From Corallococcus silvisoli (GTDB lineage Bacteria > Myxococcota > Myxococcia > Myxococcales > Myxococcaceae): a stretch of 64,000 bases of DNA. Numbering within the stretch: position 1 is the first letter of the stretch; each line of letters opens with the position of its first letter. A program made the translations under genes and the position numbers. The notes beneath the pieces were generated by a model. It was not told where the DNA came from and searched no databases. It saw only the letters and a program-made list of their open reading frames with translations. The DNA is taken from NCBI RefSeq assembly GCF_009909145.1, contig NZ_JAAAPJ010000001.1, forward strand, positions 558,001 through 622,000, in the 5' to 3' direction. Positions 35,095 through 43,516 of this stretch are shown one piece after another.

Positions 35095-35883
35095 TCAGGT
35101 CGTGCCGGGGCTCCGGTAGCGTTCGGCGAGGGTGTACTGGCCGCCCCGCAGCATCCCGGCCTCGGCCTGCTCCAGGGCGGTGACGGCCTCCGCGGACGCC
35201 AGCCCCGGAACGCAGACCGTCTCCCCGCGCTCCAGCGCCACGAGCGACGCGGTGACGACGTCCTCCGGCGACATCGTGCCGGGATAGCCGCCGTTGAACT
35301 CCGTGAAGGTCATGCCCGGACAGACGACCTGCGCGCGCACCGGCGTGCCGCGCAGCTCGCCCGCGAGCGTGCGGGTGAAGTGGACGAGGAACGCCTTCGC
35401 GCCCGCGTAGGTGGCGCGGTGGGGGAGGGGACCCGGCGGCATCGCGCCGGAGAAGGCGAGCAGGGAGGCGACGTTGATGACCGCGCCCCGTCCCCGCGCC
35501 AGCATGCCGGGCAGCGCCGCGCGCGTGGCCAGCATGGGCGCCAGGATGTGCAGGTGGGCCAGCCCCTCCAGGGCGTCCGGCTCCACCTGCGCGAAGGGCC
35601 CGTACCCTCCCACGCCCGCGTTGTTGACGAGCAGGGTGAGGTCCTCGCCCCCCGCGCGCGCCGCCACCCGGTGGATGTCCGCGTCCGCCGTGAGGTCCGC
35701 CCTCAGGACCTCCGCGCGGACGCCGTGCGCCGCCGTCAGCTCCGCCGCGAGCGCCCGCAGCCGCTCCTCCCGCCGTGCGACGAGGACGAGGTCATACCCG
35801 AGCCCCGCCAGCCGCCGCGCATACACCGCGCCGATTCCCGCGGACGTACCCGTCACCAACGCTGTCCCTCGACTGCCTGCCAT
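35095..35883 (-). CDS. Short-chain dehydrogenase/reductase
   Basis: This classical-type SDR of 262 residues has the nucleotide-binding TGTSAGIG (11-18), NNAG in LLVNNAGVGGYG, the catalytic serine region VINVASLLAFSG, and YAGAK for the Tyr and Lys. GGGAG lies six bases before the ATG at 35883; the longer frame upstream is promoter DNA. The loop after the catalytic serine (MPPGPLPHRA) is longer than usual. Substrate unknown. It probably shares a transcript with the aldo/keto reductase that follows. Confidence 0.9.
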   Translation of the reverse strand: MAGSRGTALVTGTSAGIGAVYARRLAGLGYDLVLVARREERLRALAAELTAAHGVRAEVLRADLTADADIHRVAARAGGEDLTLLVNNAGVGGYGPFAQVEPDALEGLAHLHILAPMLATRAALPGMLARGRGAVINVASLLAFSGAMPPGPLPHRATYAGAKAFLVHFTRTLAGELRGTPVRAQVVCPGMTFTEFNGGYPGTMSPEDVVTASLVALERGETVCVPGLASAEAVTALEQAEAGMLRGGQYTLAERYRSPGTT

Positions 35884-36087
35884 GCCTGCTCCCTGGAGGT
35901 TGAAGAGGATGCGGGCCGCTCTCCACCGCAATGAATGCTGGAGATGGCGACCGCCGCCGCGAAGCGCGGGCCGCCGGGGCCGCACCCTCGCCCGCTGGGT
36001 AACGGGGGAAGAGGGGCCGTGCAAGCCAGATGCGCCGCGGCGTGAGGGCGGCCCCGGCGCGGCGCCGTGGAGCCCTCTCGCGAGCGG

Positions 36088-37899
36088 TCAGCCCAGGGCC
36101 TTGACCGTCTCCGGCGTGTCACGGAACTGCTGGTGGTACAGCTCCGCGTAGAGGCCGCCCTTCGCCAGCAGCTCGTCGTGGTTGCCGCGCTCGACGACGG
36201 CGCCATGCTCCAGCACCAGGATGAGGTCCGCGTGGCGGATGGTGTTGAGCCGGTGCGCGATGACGATGCTCGTCCGGCCTGAGAGCAGCTTCCCGAGCGC
36301 GAGCTGGATGAGCCCCTCCGTGCGCGTGTCGACGTTCGCCGTCGCCTCGTCGAGGATGAGCACCCGGGGATCGGCGATGACCGCGCGCGCGAACGCCAGC
36401 AACTGCCGCTGGCCCTGGCTGAGCGTGGCGCCGCCCTCGCCCAGCACGGTGTCGTAGCCCTGCGGCAGCCGGGTGATGAAGTCGTGCGCGTGCACCGCCT
36501 TCGCCGCGGCCTCCACGTCCTCGCGGGTGGCCCCCTGCTTGCCGTACGCGATGTTGTCCGCCACCTTGCCGCTGAAGAGGAAGGGCTCCTGGAGCACCAT
36601 GGCCATCCGCTGGCGCAGGCTGCCGCGCGTCACCCGCCGCACGTCCTCTCCGTCGATGCGCACCGCGCCCGCCGTCACGTCGTAGAAGCGCGGGACGAGG
36701 CTCGCCACCGTCGTCTTGCCCGCGCCCGTGCGCCCCACCAGCGCCAGCGTCTGGCCGGGCTCCAGGTGGAAGGACACGTCGCGCAGCACCGGCCGCTCCA
36801 GGTCGTAGCCGAAGGACACCGCGTCGAACACCACCTCGCCCCTCGGCGGCCCCAGCGTCACGGCGCCCTCGGCGTCCGGCGGCTCCGGCGCCTCGTCGAG
36901 GATGCCGTAGATGCGCTCCGCCCCCGCCAGCGCGGACTGCGCCAGCGTGGCCACCGACGCGGCCAACTGCACCGGCCGGAAGAACTGCTGCACGTAGATG
37001 AGGAACGCCGCCAGCCCTCCCACGGTGAGCCGCCCGTCCAGCGCCAGCACCCCGCCGTAGCCGATGACCAGCGCCGTGGACAGCGTGGAGAGCAGGTCGA
37101 TGGCCGGCGAGAACGCGGAGGTGATGCCCACCGCCGCCACGTTCGCGTCGCGGTTGGCCGCGTTGCGGTCGCGGAAGCGCTCGATGTTCTTCTCCGTGCG
37201 GTTGAACGCCTGCGCCTGCCGCACGCCGCCAATCTCCTCCTGGAGGTTCGCCGTCACGTCGCCCACCGTCTGGCGCGTCTTGCGGTAGGCGTTGCGCGCC
37301 CGCGCCGCGAAGAACCACGTCGTGAACACGATGGCGGGGATGAGGGAGAAGCACGCCAGCGCCAGGCGCGCGTTGAGCGCCAGCATCGCGATGAGCACGC
37401 CCACCAGGCCCAGCACCGACCCCAGCAGCTGCGTCATGCCCTGCGCGAAGAGCTGGTTGAGCGTGTCCACGTCGCTGAGCAGCCGGCTCATCAGGTCGCC
37501 CAGGGGCCGGCGGTCGAACCAGGCCAGCGGCAGGCGCTGGAGCCGCTCGAAGAGGCGCAGGCGCAGGTCCGACAGCACGCGCTGCCCGGTGTGGCCCACG
37601 CGCCGCGTCTGCGCCCGCTGCGACAGCGCGCCCACGGCGTAGACCGCCAGCAGCGCCGTCAACGTCCGCAGCAGCCCCCAGCCGTCGCCCGCGCCGATGT
37701 CGCGGTCGATGGCCCGGCTCACCAGATAGGGCCCCACCGCCTGACAGGCCGCGCCCACCAGGATGAAGGCCATGGCGACCGCGAGCGTGCGCGCGTACGG
37801 ACGCATCTCGCCCATGAGCCGCCGGAACACCTTCCCGCGCCGCAGCGCGCGGCCGGTCTCCAGCTCCGCCAGCGCCTCGATGCTGCCCGGCCGCCTCAT
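36088..37899 (-). CDS. ABC exporter half-transporter, catalytically complete subunit
   Basis: This 603-residue protein fuses a six-helix exporter domain (1-~330) to an ATPase domain. It has Walker A GRTGAGKTT, Walker B VLILDEATANVD with the catalytic glutamate, and the switch histidine in IVIAHRL. Its signature reads LSQGQ instead of LSGGQ. Its ATG overlaps the stop of the upstream half-transporter (ATGA). The two subunits complement each other's departures from consensus, which indicates an obligate heterodimer of the TM287/288 or LmrCD type. These export drugs, lipids or peptides. Substrate unknown. Confidence 0.92.
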   Translation of the reverse strand: MRRPGSIEALAELETGRALRRGKVFRRLMGEMRPYARTLAVAMAFILVGAACQAVGPYLVSRAIDRDIGAGDGWGLLRTLTALLAVYAVGALSQRAQTRRVGHTGQRVLSDLRLRLFERLQRLPLAWFDRRPLGDLMSRLLSDVDTLNQLFAQGMTQLLGSVLGLVGVLIAMLALNARLALACFSLIPAIVFTTWFFAARARNAYRKTRQTVGDVTANLQEEIGGVRQAQAFNRTEKNIERFRDRNAANRDANVAAVGITSAFSPAIDLLSTLSTALVIGYGGVLALDGRLTVGGLAAFLIYVQQFFRPVQLAASVATLAQSALAGAERIYGILDEAPEPPDAEGAVTLGPPRGEVVFDAVSFGYDLERPVLRDVSFHLEPGQTLALVGRTGAGKTTVASLVPRFYDVTAGAVRIDGEDVRRVTRGSLRQRMAMVLQEPFLFSGKVADNIAYGKQGATREDVEAAAKAVHAHDFITRLPQGYDTVLGEGGATLSQGQRQLLAFARAVIADPRVLILDEATANVDTRTEGLIQLALGKLLSGRTSIVIAHRLNTIRHADLILVLEHGAVVERGNHDELLAKGGLYAELYHQQFRDTPETVKALG

Positions 37900-39752
37900 G
37901 TCGTCCCCTGCTGGCGCGCGGGCAGGAGCTGCGACCCGAGGATGTCGTTGTACAGCTCGCTGGTGGCCATCAGCTCCTCATGCCGCCCCTTCGCGGCGAT
38001 GCGGCCCTCGTCCAGCACCAGGATGAGGTCCGCGTCCCGGACGGTGCTGATGCGCTGGGCGATGACCAGCGCCGTCCTGCGCTTGTCCCGCATCAGCGCG
38101 TCCAGGGCCCCCTGGATGGCGGTCTCCGTGCGGGCATCCACCGCCGAGGTGCTGTCGTCCAGGATGAGCAGACGCGGATCCGTGAGCAGCGCCCGCGCGA
38201 TGGCCAGCCGCTGCCGCTGTCCACCGGACAGCCCCACGCCCCGCTCGCCCACCACCGTGTCGTAGCCCTGGGGCAGCTCCTGGATGAACTCCGCCGCCTG
38301 GGCCGCCAGGGCCGCCTCCTCCACCTGCGCCTGCGTGGCGTCCGGACGGCCGTAGGCGATGTTGTCGCGCACCGTGCCGGAGAACAGCAGCGCGTCCTGC
38401 AACACCACGCCCATCTGCGAGCGGAGGCTCGAGAGCGTCACGTCCCGCACGTCGTGGCCGTCCAGCAGCACCGCGCCCCCGGTGACGTCGTAGAAGCGGG
38501 GCAGCAGGTTGATGAGCGTGCTCTTGCCGGAGCCGGTGGTGCCCAGCAGCGCCACCAACTGCCCGGGCTCCAGCGTCACGCTCACGCCGCGCAGGATCTC
38601 CCGGTCGCTGCCCGCGTAGCGGAAGCGCACGTCGCGCAGCTCGATGCGGCCCTGGAGCGGCGGCAGCGGCACGGCGCCCGGGCGGTCCGTCACCTCCACC
38701 GCCGTGTCCAGCAATTCGAAGACGCGCAGCGCGGAGGCGCTCGCCCGCGACAGGCTGGCCGCGATGAAGCCCAGGGTCATCAGCGGCATCAACAGGAAGG
38801 CCAGGTAGCTGTTGAAGGCCACCAGCTCCCCCAGCGTGAGCCGCTGGTGGAAGATGCGCCAGCCGCCCACGCCCACCACCATCAGCGTCCCCAGGTTGGC
38901 GAAGAAGGTGACGAAGGGGAAGTTGCTGGACAGCACGTCCACCAGCCGCAGGTTCTTCTCCTGCAGCTCCGCGTTCGTCCTGCCGTAGCGCTCCTGCTCC
39001 CGCGCCTCGCCGGAGAAGGCCCGCACCACCCGCAGCCCGCGCAGGTCCTCCTGGAGCGTGGTGTTGAGCGTGCCCAGCAGCGCCTGGAGCTGGCCGAACA
39101 GCGGGCGCATCTTCATCACGAACGCGCGCAGCACCACGAGGATGGGCAGCACGGCCGCGAGCGCCGCCAGCGCCAGCACTGGATCCAGGTACACCAGCAG
39201 CCCCGAGCAGCCCACGAGCATCGCCGCCGCCGCCGCGAACTGCACCACGCCGCTGCCCACGAAGGTGCGCACCGCCTCCACGTCGCTGGTCAGCCGCGTC
39301 AAGAGCTGCCCGGTCTGCGCCTGGTCGTAGTAGCTGAAGGAGAGCCGCTGGATGCGCGCGAAGAGCGCGTCGCGCAGGTCGAACGCCACGCCCTGCGACG
39401 CGCGCTCCGCGAGATAGCCCTGGAGGAAGTTGAACAGGCCCCGCCCCAGCGCGATGGCGATGAGCCCTCCCACCGCCAGCCACACCGGCCCCTGCTCGCC
39501 CCGCGCGAGCCCCTGGTCGATGGCGATGCGGATCATCTGCGGCGCGCCCAGGTTCGCCACCGACACCAGCAGCAGCGACAGCAGCGCCCCGATGGCGTCC
39601 AGCCGGTAGCGGCGCAGGTAACCCAGGGCGCGAAGGATGGCGGCGAAGGCCCCTGCTCCAGGAGCCCCTGAAGCCGGGCGGCCGGATGCTGGCGCGGACG
39701 TACTCACGTGGCGGAAAAACCCCCGCCTCCCTGGCCGGGAAGGCGCGCGCAT
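37896..39752 (-). CDS. ABC exporter half-transporter, degenerate-site subunit
   Basis: This 618-residue half-transporter precedes and overlaps its partner. The ATPase domain has intact Walker A GTTGSGKST and signature LSGGQRQRLA. Walker B is LLILDDSTSAVD, with Asp in place of the catalytic Glu, and the switch region reads IAQRI, with Gln in place of His. Such a degenerate site binds ATP but hydrolyses it poorly; it is a hallmark of heterodimeric exporters. The N-terminus before the first helix is an Ala/Pro/Gly-rich stretch of about 40 residues. I take the ATG at 39752 (GAGGGG upstream); GTG at 39707 is possible. Confidence 0.9.
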   Translation of the reverse strand: MRAPSRPGRRGFFRHVSTSAPASGRPASGAPGAGAFAAILRALGYLRRYRLDAIGALLSLLLVSVANLGAPQMIRIAIDQGLARGEQGPVWLAVGGLIAIALGRGLFNFLQGYLAERASQGVAFDLRDALFARIQRLSFSYYDQAQTGQLLTRLTSDVEAVRTFVGSGVVQFAAAAAMLVGCSGLLVYLDPVLALAALAAVLPILVVLRAFVMKMRPLFGQLQALLGTLNTTLQEDLRGLRVVRAFSGEAREQERYGRTNAELQEKNLRLVDVLSSNFPFVTFFANLGTLMVVGVGGWRIFHQRLTLGELVAFNSYLAFLLMPLMTLGFIAASLSRASASALRVFELLDTAVEVTDRPGAVPLPPLQGRIELRDVRFRYAGSDREILRGVSVTLEPGQLVALLGTTGSGKSTLINLLPRFYDVTGGAVLLDGHDVRDVTLSSLRSQMGVVLQDALLFSGTVRDNIAYGRPDATQAQVEEAALAAQAAEFIQELPQGYDTVVGERGVGLSGGQRQRLAIARALLTDPRLLILDDSTSAVDARTETAIQGALDALMRDKRRTALVIAQRISTVRDADLILVLDEGRIAAKGRHEELMATSELYNDILGSQLLPARQQGTT

Positions 39753-39872
39753 GATGGGCGTCCCCTCGCGCCGCTTCAAGCACGACGCGCGGTGCGCGAA
39801 GACGGTTGCGCGCCGCGCCACGGGTCGTTACCTGGGCCGCCATTCTTCCCGGTTCGTCACGAGGTGAACGTC

Positions 39873-40907
39873 ATGGAATACCGACAGCTCGGTGGTTCTG
39901 GTTTCAAGGTCCCCGTCCTCAGCCTGGGCACGGGCACGTTTGGCGGCGCGGGGGACTTCTTCAAGGGCTTTGGCTCCAGCGACGTGAAGGAGGCCACGCG
40001 GCTCGTGGACATCGCGCTGGAGGCGGGCGTGAACATGTTCGACTCCGCGGACGTGTACTCCGGCGGGCTCGCGGAGGAGATCCTCGGCAAGGCGCTGGAG
40101 GGCCGGCGGGGCCAGGCCCTCATCTCCACCAAGGCCACGTTCCGCGCGGGCCCGGGCCCCAATGACGTGGGCTCCTCGCGCTTCCACCTCACCCGCGCGG
40201 TGGAGGTCGCCCTGCGCCGGCTGAAGACGGACTACATCGACCTGTTCCAGCTCCACGGCTTCGACGCGACGACGCCCGTGGAGGAGACGCTCAACACGCT
40301 GGATGACCTCGTGCGCGCGGGGAAGATCCGCTACATCGGCTGCTCCAACTTCTCCGGCTGGCACCTGATGAAGTCGCTGGCGGTGTCGGAGCGCTACAAC
40401 CTGGCGCGCTACGTGGCGCACCAAGCGTACTACTCGCTCGTCGGCCGCGACTATGAGTGGGAGCTGATGCCGCTCGCGCAGGACCAGAAGGTGGGCGCGG
40501 TGGTGTGGAGCCCGCTGGGCTGGGGCCGGCTCACCGGCAAGCTGCGCCGGGGCGCGGCGCGTCCGGAGACGAGCCGCCTGAACAACCCCGCCACCGCGAG
40601 CGGCGGCCCGCAGGTGCCGGAGGAGCACCTGTTCCGGGTGGTGGACGCGCTCGACGCGGTAGCCAAGGAGACGGGCAAGACGGTGCCGCAGGTGGCGCTC
40701 AACTGGGTGCTCCAGCGGCCCACCGTGGCCAACGTCATCATCGGCGCGCGCAATGAAGAGCAGCTGAGCCAGAACCTGGGCGCCCTCGGCTGGAACCTCA
40801 CGCCCGCGCAGGTGGCCACGCTGGACGCCGCCAGCACCGTGCCCTGGCCGTACCCGTACTTCCACCAGCGGCAGTTCGCCGAGCGCAATCCCTTCCCCGT
40901 GACCTGA
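39873..40907 (+). CDS. Aldo/keto reductase
   Basis: This 344-residue NADPH-dependent reductase has the tetrad D57, Y62 (MFDSADVYSGG), K87 (LISTKATF) and H128 (LFQLHGFD), and a C-terminal cofactor segment IIGARNEEQLSQNL. It resembles the AKR group that includes YajO/Tas-like and voltage-channel beta-subunit-like proteins. GAGG precedes the ATG at 39873 by eight bases. It is divergent from the ABC exporter genes and ends before a hairpin at 40940. It is unlike the other aldo/keto reductase in this window in length and insert pattern. Substrate unknown. Confidence 0.92.
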   Translation: MEYRQLGGSGFKVPVLSLGTGTFGGAGDFFKGFGSSDVKEATRLVDIALEAGVNMFDSADVYSGGLAEEILGKALEGRRGQALISTKATFRAGPGPNDVGSSRFHLTRAVEVALRRLKTDYIDLFQLHGFDATTPVEETLNTLDDLVRAGKIRYIGCSNFSGWHLMKSLAVSERYNLARYVAHQAYYSLVGRDYEWELMPLAQDQKVGAVVWSPLGWGRLTGKLRRGAARPETSRLNNPATASGGPQVPEEHLFRVVDALDAVAKETGKTVPQVALNWVLQRPTVANVIIGARNEEQLSQNLGALGWNLTPAQVATLDAASTVPWPYPYFHQRQFAERNPFPVT

Positions 40908-40939
40908 GCCGGCGCGGGCGTCGCGCGGCGGGAGGAAGC

Positions 40940-40970
40940 GGACGGGGCCTGGGGCCGCCCGGCTCCGTCC
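40940..40970 (+). terminator. Hairpin after the aldo/keto reductase
   Basis: GGACGGGGCC (40940-40949) pairs with GGCTCCGTCC (40961-40970), one G-T pair, around an 11-base loop. There is no T-run, so it may be a Rho-assisted or weak terminator. Confidence 0.4.
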
Positions 40971-41092
40971 AGAGGGCAGATTCACTGTCCTCAAGGGCGA
41001 TGCACCTCTTGCTGACGAAGCCGTTTCCGGTGGGCCCGTGGGTCGCGGGCCCGCCGGGCGGTGCTTCGCTTCGCGTGGAGGCGCGCTCGCTC

Positions 41093-43447
41093 ATGTCCCT
41101 CAAGGAATACAAGCCCGGCAGTTCCTTCCCTGGCGTCATCGGCCGCACCTGGGAGCAGTCGTCTCCCGCGTGGCCCTCGCCCCTGCGCTCGAAACCCGGC
41201 TCGCCCAACGTCCTCTTCATCATCCTGGACGACACGGGCTTCGGGCACCTGGGCTGCTATGGCTCGCCCATCCGCACGCCGAACCTGGACCGGCTGGCGA
41301 AGCGCGGCTTGCTCTACAACAACATGCACACCACCGCGCTGTGCTCGCCCACGCGCTCGTGCATCCTCACCGGCCGCAACCACCACTCCAACGGGATGGG
41401 CACCATCACCGAGACGTCGCTGGGCTACCCCGGCTACAACGGCACCATCCCGTTCGAGAACGGCTTCCTCTCCGAGATGCTGATGGAGGCGGGCTACAAC
41501 ACGTATGCCCTGGGCAAGTGGCACCTGACCCCCGCGGAGCAGACGAGCGCCGCCGGACCGTACTCGCGCTGGCCGCTGGGGCGCGGCTTCGAGCGCTTCT
41601 ACGGCTTCCTGGGCGGAGACACCCACCAGTACTACCCGGACCTCGTCCACGACAACCACACCGTCCGCCCGCCCGCGACGCCGGAGGAGGGCTACCACCT
41701 CACCCCGGACCTGGTGGACCGCGCCATCGACTGCATCGCGGACACCAAGCAGGTCGCGCCCGACAAGCCCTTCTTCCTCTACTTCGCCACCGGCGCCATG
41801 CACGTCCCCCACCACGTCCCCCAGGAGTGGGCGGACCGCTACGCGGGCCAGTTCGACGACGGCTGGGACGCCTACCGGCAGCGCGTGTTCCAGAAGCAGC
41901 TGGAGCTGGGGGTCCTCCCCAAGGGCACGAAGCTGTCCCGGCATGATCCGGACGTGGCGCAGTGGGATTCACTGCCCGCGGAGGAGAAGCGCCTCTACGC
42001 GCGGATGATGGAGGTGTTCGCGGGCTTCCTGGAGCACACGGACCACCACATCGGCCGGCTCCTGAAGTTCCTGGAGGAGTCAGGGGAGCTGGACAACACG
42101 CTCATCATGGTGCTGTCCGACAATGGGGCCAGCGCCGAGGGCGGGCCGCACGGCTCGGTGAACGAGCTGAAGTTCTTCAACAACACGCCGGAGTCGCTGG
42201 AGCAGAACCTGGCGGCGATGGAGGACCTGGGCGGTCCGAAGCACTTCAACCACTACCCGTGGGGCTGGGCCTGGGCGGGCGACACGCCGTTCCGCCGCTG
42301 GAAGCGGGAGACGTACCGCGGCGGCACCACGGATCCGTTCCTCGTCCACTGGCCCAAGGGCATCCGGGCGAAGGGCGAGGTGCGCACGCAGTACGCGCAC
42401 GCCATCGACCTGGTGCCCACGGTGCTGGACTGCCTGGGCCTGGAGGCGCCGGGGGAGATTCGCGGCGTCACCCAGTCCCCCATCGAAGGCGTCAGCTTCC
42501 GGCACACCTTCAACGACGCGAAGGCGAAGAGCCGTCACCGTACGCAGTACTTCGAGATGTTCAGCTCGCGCGCCATCTACCACGACGGCTGGCGCGCGGT
42601 GTGCCCGTTCCCGGGCCCGTCCTTCACGGAGGCCGGCGAGGCGTTCGGCGAGTCGATGCTCGACGAGGACCGGCTGCGCGAGCTGGATGCGCACGGCTGG
42701 GAGCTGTACCACGTGGCCGAGGACGCCGCGGAGACCCGGAACGTGGCGGAGGAGCACCGGGGCAAGCTCATCGAGATGATCGCCCTCTGGTACACGGAGG
42801 CCGGGCGCTACCAGGTGCTGCCGCTCGCGTCGCCGACCCGCGAGGTGTTCGCGCTGGAGCGCCCGCAGCTGACAAAGGACCGCAAGCGCTACGTGTACCG
42901 CCCGCACACGTCGCCCGCGCCGGAGAACGTGGCGGTGCACGTGCTCAACCGGCCCCACGCCATCATCGCCGACGCGGAGGTGGACGCCGGGACGGAGGGC
43001 GTGCTGCTCAGCCACGGCGGCCTCACCGGGGGCTACACGCTCTTCATCCAGGACCGGAAGCTGCACTACGTCTACAACTTCGTCGGCGAACAGGAGTTCC
43101 ACATCGAGTCCGCGGTGGACGTGCCGGAGGGGCGCTCGGAGCTGAAGTTCGAGTTCGAGCCCACCGGCAAGCCCGACCTGGCGGTGGGGCGAGGCACTCC
43201 CGGGCGCGGCCGGCTCTACATCAACGGAGAGCTGGTGGCCCAGAGCACCATCGACGCGACCATGCCGCTCGCCATCAGCCTGGGGGAGGGGCTCACGTGC
43301 GGCCGGGATGAGAGCTCGGCCGTGAGCCAGCTCTACACCGCGCCCTTCGAGTTCACCGGCACGCTGCACCAGGTGACGGTGGACGTCTCCGGGGAGCACG
43401 TGCGCGACGCCCAGGCGGAGCAGCGGTCGGCCCTGGCGAAGCAGTAG
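41093..43447 (+). CDS. Arylsulfatase (formylglycine sulfatase)
   Basis: This 784-residue sulfatase removes sulfate from organic esters. The metal and active-site residues are in NVLFIILDDTGFGHLG (39-54) and the modification motif CSPTR (C84), whose cysteine becomes formylglycine. GKWHLTP, SDNGAS and HVPHHV supply further ligands. A C-terminal ~150-residue beta domain (ALLSHGG-like wording, LHYVYNF, RLYINGELV) is typical of this long subfamily. No signal peptide is seen. The ATG at 41093 is preferred, with GGAGG upstream; the frame extends to 41000 without matching family starts. A formylglycine-generating enzyme must be encoded elsewhere. Confidence 0.93.
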   Translation: MSLKEYKPGSSFPGVIGRTWEQSSPAWPSPLRSKPGSPNVLFIILDDTGFGHLGCYGSPIRTPNLDRLAKRGLLYNNMHTTALCSPTRSCILTGRNHHSNGMGTITETSLGYPGYNGTIPFENGFLSEMLMEAGYNTYALGKWHLTPAEQTSAAGPYSRWPLGRGFERFYGFLGGDTHQYYPDLVHDNHTVRPPATPEEGYHLTPDLVDRAIDCIADTKQVAPDKPFFLYFATGAMHVPHHVPQEWADRYAGQFDDGWDAYRQRVFQKQLELGVLPKGTKLSRHDPDVAQWDSLPAEEKRLYARMMEVFAGFLEHTDHHIGRLLKFLEESGELDNTLIMVLSDNGASAEGGPHGSVNELKFFNNTPESLEQNLAAMEDLGGPKHFNHYPWGWAWAGDTPFRRWKRETYRGGTTDPFLVHWPKGIRAKGEVRTQYAHAIDLVPTVLDCLGLEAPGEIRGVTQSPIEGVSFRHTFNDAKAKSRHRTQYFEMFSSRAIYHDGWRAVCPFPGPSFTEAGEAFGESMLDEDRLRELDAHGWELYHVAEDAAETRNVAEEHRGKLIEMIALWYTEAGRYQVLPLASPTREVFALERPQLTKDRKRYVYRPHTSPAPENVAVHVLNRPHAIIADAEVDAGTEGVLLSHGGLTGGYTLFIQDRKLHYVYNFVGEQEFHIESAVDVPEGRSELKFEFEPTGKPDLAVGRGTPGRGRLYINGELVAQSTIDATMPLAISLGEGLTCGRDESSAVSQLYTAPFEFTGTLHQVTVDVSGEHVRDAQAEQRSALAKQ

Positions 43448-43463
43448 CGGAAGCACGACGGGC

Positions 43464-43494
43464 CCGGACGGGAGAGGGGGGCGCTCCCGTCCGG
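43464..43494. terminator. Bidirectional hairpin between arylsulfatase and M4 protease genes
   Basis: CCGGACGGGAG (43464-43474) pairs perfectly with CTCCCGTCCGG (43484-43494) around a nine-base loop. It lies midway between the two converging stops (43447 and 43517). Confidence 0.8.
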
Positions 43495-43516
43495 ACCTTG
43501 AATCATGGGACGGCGG

